Of a stretch of 8,477 nucleotides of DNA, positions 6,162 through 8,477 are shown piece by piece (position 1 is the stretch's first letter; each line of letters starts with the position of its first letter). Source of the DNA: DATKMG01 sp035541995 (lineage in GTDB: Bacteria > Acidobacteriota > Terriglobia > Versatilivoradales > Versatilivoraceae); assembly GCA_035541995.1 (NCBI GenBank), contig DATKMG010000803.1, positions 1 to 8,477 on the forward strand, in the 5' to 3' direction. A program made the translations under genes and the position numbers. The notes beneath the pieces are model-generated. The model saw nothing but the letters and a program-made list of their open reading frames with translations, searched no databases and was not told where the DNA came from.

Positions 6162-7355
6162 ATGTTATCGACCATTATCGTTAGTCCAGACGAGGAATTC
6201 CGGGAACATGTCCGGAATCTGCTGGAAGGATCAGACCAGATCGAAATTCGAGCTGAGCTGAATAGCTTTTATTCTGCCTTGGATAGCTGGATATTTGACG
6301 AAATCCGTTCCATGGAACCGGATATCGTCATTATTGACCTCGCACCCGACAAGGAACAGGGGATTCTTACCCTAGAGAAGATTGTCGAGATTTCAAAACA
6401 TAGCCAGGTCTTTGTTGCAGGGAACAACAATGATGCTGAAACCATTCTTCGCTCGATGCGGTCTGGGGCCAAAGAATTCCTTTCCAGGCCAGTCGAAACC
6501 AAACCCTTGTCTGAAGCCATTGGCAGGGTCAGCAAAGTGCACACACTGGTGAACAAGGATAAGAAGCGATACGGCAAGTGCTTCACCTTTTTCAGCGCCA
6601 AGGGAGGAACCGGCTCTACCGTAGTATCGACAAACTTTGCGGTCAGCCTTGCAGAACAAACAAAGAAGCCAACTATCCTTGTGGACTTAGACATGCAGTT
6701 GGGTGAGGTTTCGCTATTCCTCGGGCTCAAACCCTCCTTTAATATTGTGGATGTCGCAGATAATATCCACCGCATGGATCCCTCCCTTCTCAAAGGTTTC
6801 GTTAAGAGACACGTTTCAGGGCTTGATGTGCTGGCTGCACCGGATTCTCTGGACAAAGTAGAGTCGGTGAGCGCGGCCCAGGTAGGACAGATTCTTCAGT
6901 TCCTGAAGAATAACTACGAATACGTAGTGGTGGATACCTCCAATTCTTTCGACGACTATACGGTAGCAGCTCTGGATCAGTCTTCAACAATATTCCTGAT
7001 CTCGAACACTGATCTTCCTTCACTTAGAAATGCACAGCGTTGTCTTTCGATCTTCGAGCGGATGGGTTACAAGAAAGAAAAGATCCAACTGTTGATTAAC
7101 CGCTACCAGAAGAGTCTGGAAATCAGGGGCAAGGATATTGAAGAAACCCTGAACTTCCCGGTGTATTGGTTCTTTCCCAATGACTGGCCCACCATAATCA
7201 ACTCAGTTAATAGTGGTGTCCCGCTCTCGAGTATCAACCATACTGAGATTGCAAGCTCCTTTACTCAGTTTGTTCAGCATGTCGCCAAGATCCAGCCGCT
7301 TAAGTTGCCTGAGAAGGAGAAGAAAAAAGGGCTGCTGGGTTTCCTGAAAAAATGA
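6162..7355 (+). CDS. cpaE: Tad pilus localisation ATPase CpaE/TadZ
   Basis: This ParA/MinD-superfamily protein is thought to place the Tad machinery in the cell. The ATG at 6162 gives 397 residues and has GGAG 12 bases upstream; an in-frame TTG at 6144 would add six residues but has no ribosome site. Residues 1-125 form a receiver-like domain with D10/E11 and D59 at the phosphoacceptor position. The usual KP lysine is Arg109, and the Thr/Ser before it is not obvious, so it may be a pseudo-receiver. The ATPase domain has a deviant Walker A, SAKGGTGST (145-153), keeping the signature K147 but with Ser152 in place of the second lysine. The switch-like VDLDMQLGE is at 174-182 and the Walker B aspartate at D258. 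A lysine-rich C-terminus ends with a short hydrophobic GLLGFL segment. Loss of the second lysine is common in CpaE/TadZ. Confidence 0.92.
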   Translation: MLSTIIVSPDEEFREHVRNLLEGSDQIEIRAELNSFYSALDSWIFDEIRSMEPDIVIIDLAPDKEQGILTLEKIVEISKHSQVFVAGNNNDAETILRSMRSGAKEFLSRPVETKPLSEAIGRVSKVHTLVNKDKKRYGKCFTFFSAKGGTGSTVVSTNFAVSLAEQTKKPTILVDLDMQLGEVSLFLGLKPSFNIVDVADNIHRMDPSLLKGFVKRHVSGLDVLAAPDSLDKVESVSAAQVGQILQFLKNNYEYVVVDTSNSFDDYTVAALDQSSTIFLISNTDLPSLRNAQRCLSIFERMGYKKEKIQLLINRYQKSLEIRGKDIEETLNFPVYWFFPNDWPTIINSVNSGVPLSSINHTEIASSFTQFVQHVAKIQPLKLPEKEKKKGLLGFLKK

Positions 7356-7413
7356 TTGCGGTACAACGTACAAAATTGAGCCTAATAGAAGGTTGAAAAA
7401 AAGGTAACGGCAA

Positions 7414-8477
7414 ATGGGTGACACAAAATTGTTCGGCAAAGACATAGCCCCTGAAAGCGAACGTCCTTCCTGGAACGAGCGGTTGAGTCGGACTACGACG
7501 ACAGTATCGACCAACCACTTTCTCGAGCTCAAACATAGCATTCACCGTAAACTCCTAGACAAACTCAATCTCGAAAGCATTGCCAGCCTGACCAAGCCTG
7601 TCCTCAGCAATGAGATCCGGAAGATTGTAGAGAGCCTGGTGGTGGAGGAAACGACTCCGCTTAGTCTGTTGGAAAGGGAGAAGCTGGTTAATGAAGTTCT
7701 GGATGAAGTTCTAGGTCTAGGCCCACTGGAGCCTCTCCTGAAGGATTCATCCATTTCGGACATCTTGGTCAATACCCATAAGCATGTGTACATAGAACGG
7801 AAGGGAAAACTCGAATTTACGGATGTTCGATTTAAGGACGATCCACACTTGATGCAGATCATTGACCGGATTGTCTCGGCAGTAGGTCGCAGAGTCGATG
7901 AATCCTCGCCAATGGTTGATGCTCGTCTGCCGGACGGCTCCCGTGTCAACGCGATCATCCCTCCCCTTGCGATCGACGGACCCATTCTCTCAATCCGGCG
8001 GTTCGGTACGACCCCGCTGACTGCCGATGACATGCTCAACAACAACAGTCTGACTCCTGCCATGCTGGAGCTATTGAAGGGGATAGTGAAGGCCAGGCTC
8101 AACATCCTCATTTCTGGTGGGACTGGTTCGGGAAAAACCACTCTCTTGAATATCCTTTCCGGCTATATACCCGAGGACGAACGCATCGTCACGATTGAAG
8201 ATGCTGCGGAACTTCAGCTTCATCAGGTGCATGTGGTTCGTCTTGAGACTCGTCCTCCCAACATCGAGGGCAAAGGAGCAATTCGGCAGCGACAACTCGT
8301 CATCAATACGTTGCGAATGCGACCAGACAGAATTGTTGTTGGCGAAGTTCGTGGCGAAGAAGCCCTGGACATGCTGCAGGCCATGAATACAGGTCACGAT
8401 GGTTCACTGACAACGATTCATGCGAACTCTCCCCGAGATGCCCTGTCACGGTTGGAAACAATGATTTCAATGGCGAA
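7414..8477 (+). CDS. cpaF: Tad pilus assembly ATPase CpaF/TadA (3' end outside window)
   Basis: This is a secretion-superfamily (GspE/VirB11-like) hexameric ATPase that powers pilus assembly at the inner-membrane face. The ATG at 7414 has AAGG 9 bases upstream. 354 codons are visible, without a stop, so perhaps the last fifth is missing. The N-terminal helical part (about 1-85) is followed by the VLGLGPLEPLL and ISDILVN segments, then the RLPDGSRVNAIIPPLAIDGP region. Motifs are intact: Walker A GGTGSGKT at 235-242, Asp box TIEDAAEL at about 260-267, Walker B RIVVGEVRG with E311, and His box TGHDGSLTTIHAN at 326-338. It starts 58 bases after cpaE, consistent with one transcript. Confidence 0.95.
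   Translation, partial: MGDTKLFGKDIAPESERPSWNERLSRTTTTVSTNHFLELKHSIHRKLLDKLNLESIASLTKPVLSNEIRKIVESLVVEETTPLSLLEREKLVNEVLDEVLGLGPLEPLLKDSSISDILVNTHKHVYIERKGKLEFTDVRFKDDPHLMQIIDRIVSAVGRRVDESSPMVDARLPDGSRVNAIIPPLAIDGPILSIRRFGTTPLTADDMLNNNSLTPAMLELLKGIVKARLNILISGGTGSGKTTLLNILSGYIPEDERIVTIEDAAELQLHQVHVVRLETRPPNIEGKGAIRQRQLVINTLRMRPDRIVVGEVRGEEALDMLQAMNTGHDGSLTTIHANSPRDALSRLETMISMA

Noticed and set aside
6269..6856. 195-codon minus-strand frame opposite cpaE
   Set aside because: It lies entirely within cpaE, whose receiver-like and ATPase motifs are clear. No independent start signal or domain is seen.
7542..8141. 199-codon minus-strand frame opposite cpaF
   Set aside because: cpaF on the plus strand has all ATPase motifs through this stretch. 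The minus frame is Ser/Arg-rich shadow sequence.

Overview
The window is about 50% GC and most likely comes from a member of the Acidobacteriota. I infer this from family knowledge of the TonB-like protein at the left edge: a glycine-rich stretch, a PGNR-x-GEFSIS-type motif, and a late domain with a YTVFVPM-type strand. The non-proteobacterial form of the Tad locus fits this. No rRNA or other phylogenetic marker is present, so the assignment is tentative.

Layout. Positions 1-1634 (minus strand) hold the 5' part of a large membrane-anchored TonB-like gene that runs off the left edge. Positions 1635-2590 form a long divergent intergenic region with several inverted repeats, one weak small ORF and a candidate folded RNA leader. 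From 2591 to the right edge the plus strand carries a Tad (Flp) type IVc pilus locus in the order flp (2591-2764), cpaA (3011-3547), cpaB (3609-4454), cpaC (4619-6073), cpaE (6162-7355) and cpaF (7414 to the edge, incomplete).

How the genes work together. Flp is the pilin. CpaA is the inner-membrane aspartyl peptidase that would trim its leader. CpaC is the outer-membrane secretin and CpaB its periplasmic SAF-domain partner. CpaE is the ParA/MinD-like positioning protein with a receiver-like N-terminus. CpaF is the assembly ATPase. The inner-membrane platform proteins (TadB/TadC) and minor pilins (TadE/F/G) are not in the window and may lie to the right.

Notable points. A strong intrinsic terminator sits directly behind flp, so the pilin can be expressed far above the machinery genes. 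The leader of flp can form a 12-bp stem enclosing two small hairpins. Two other junctions (cpaB-cpaC and cpaC-cpaE) contain good hairpins. CpaE lacks the second Walker A lysine and the usual receiver lysine. The TonB-like protein joins a cytoplasmic four-cysteine zinc ribbon to a membrane helix carrying a Ser-x3-His motif like that of TonB. The core locus is a known system; the less ordinary material is in the regulatory regions and the TonB-like protein.
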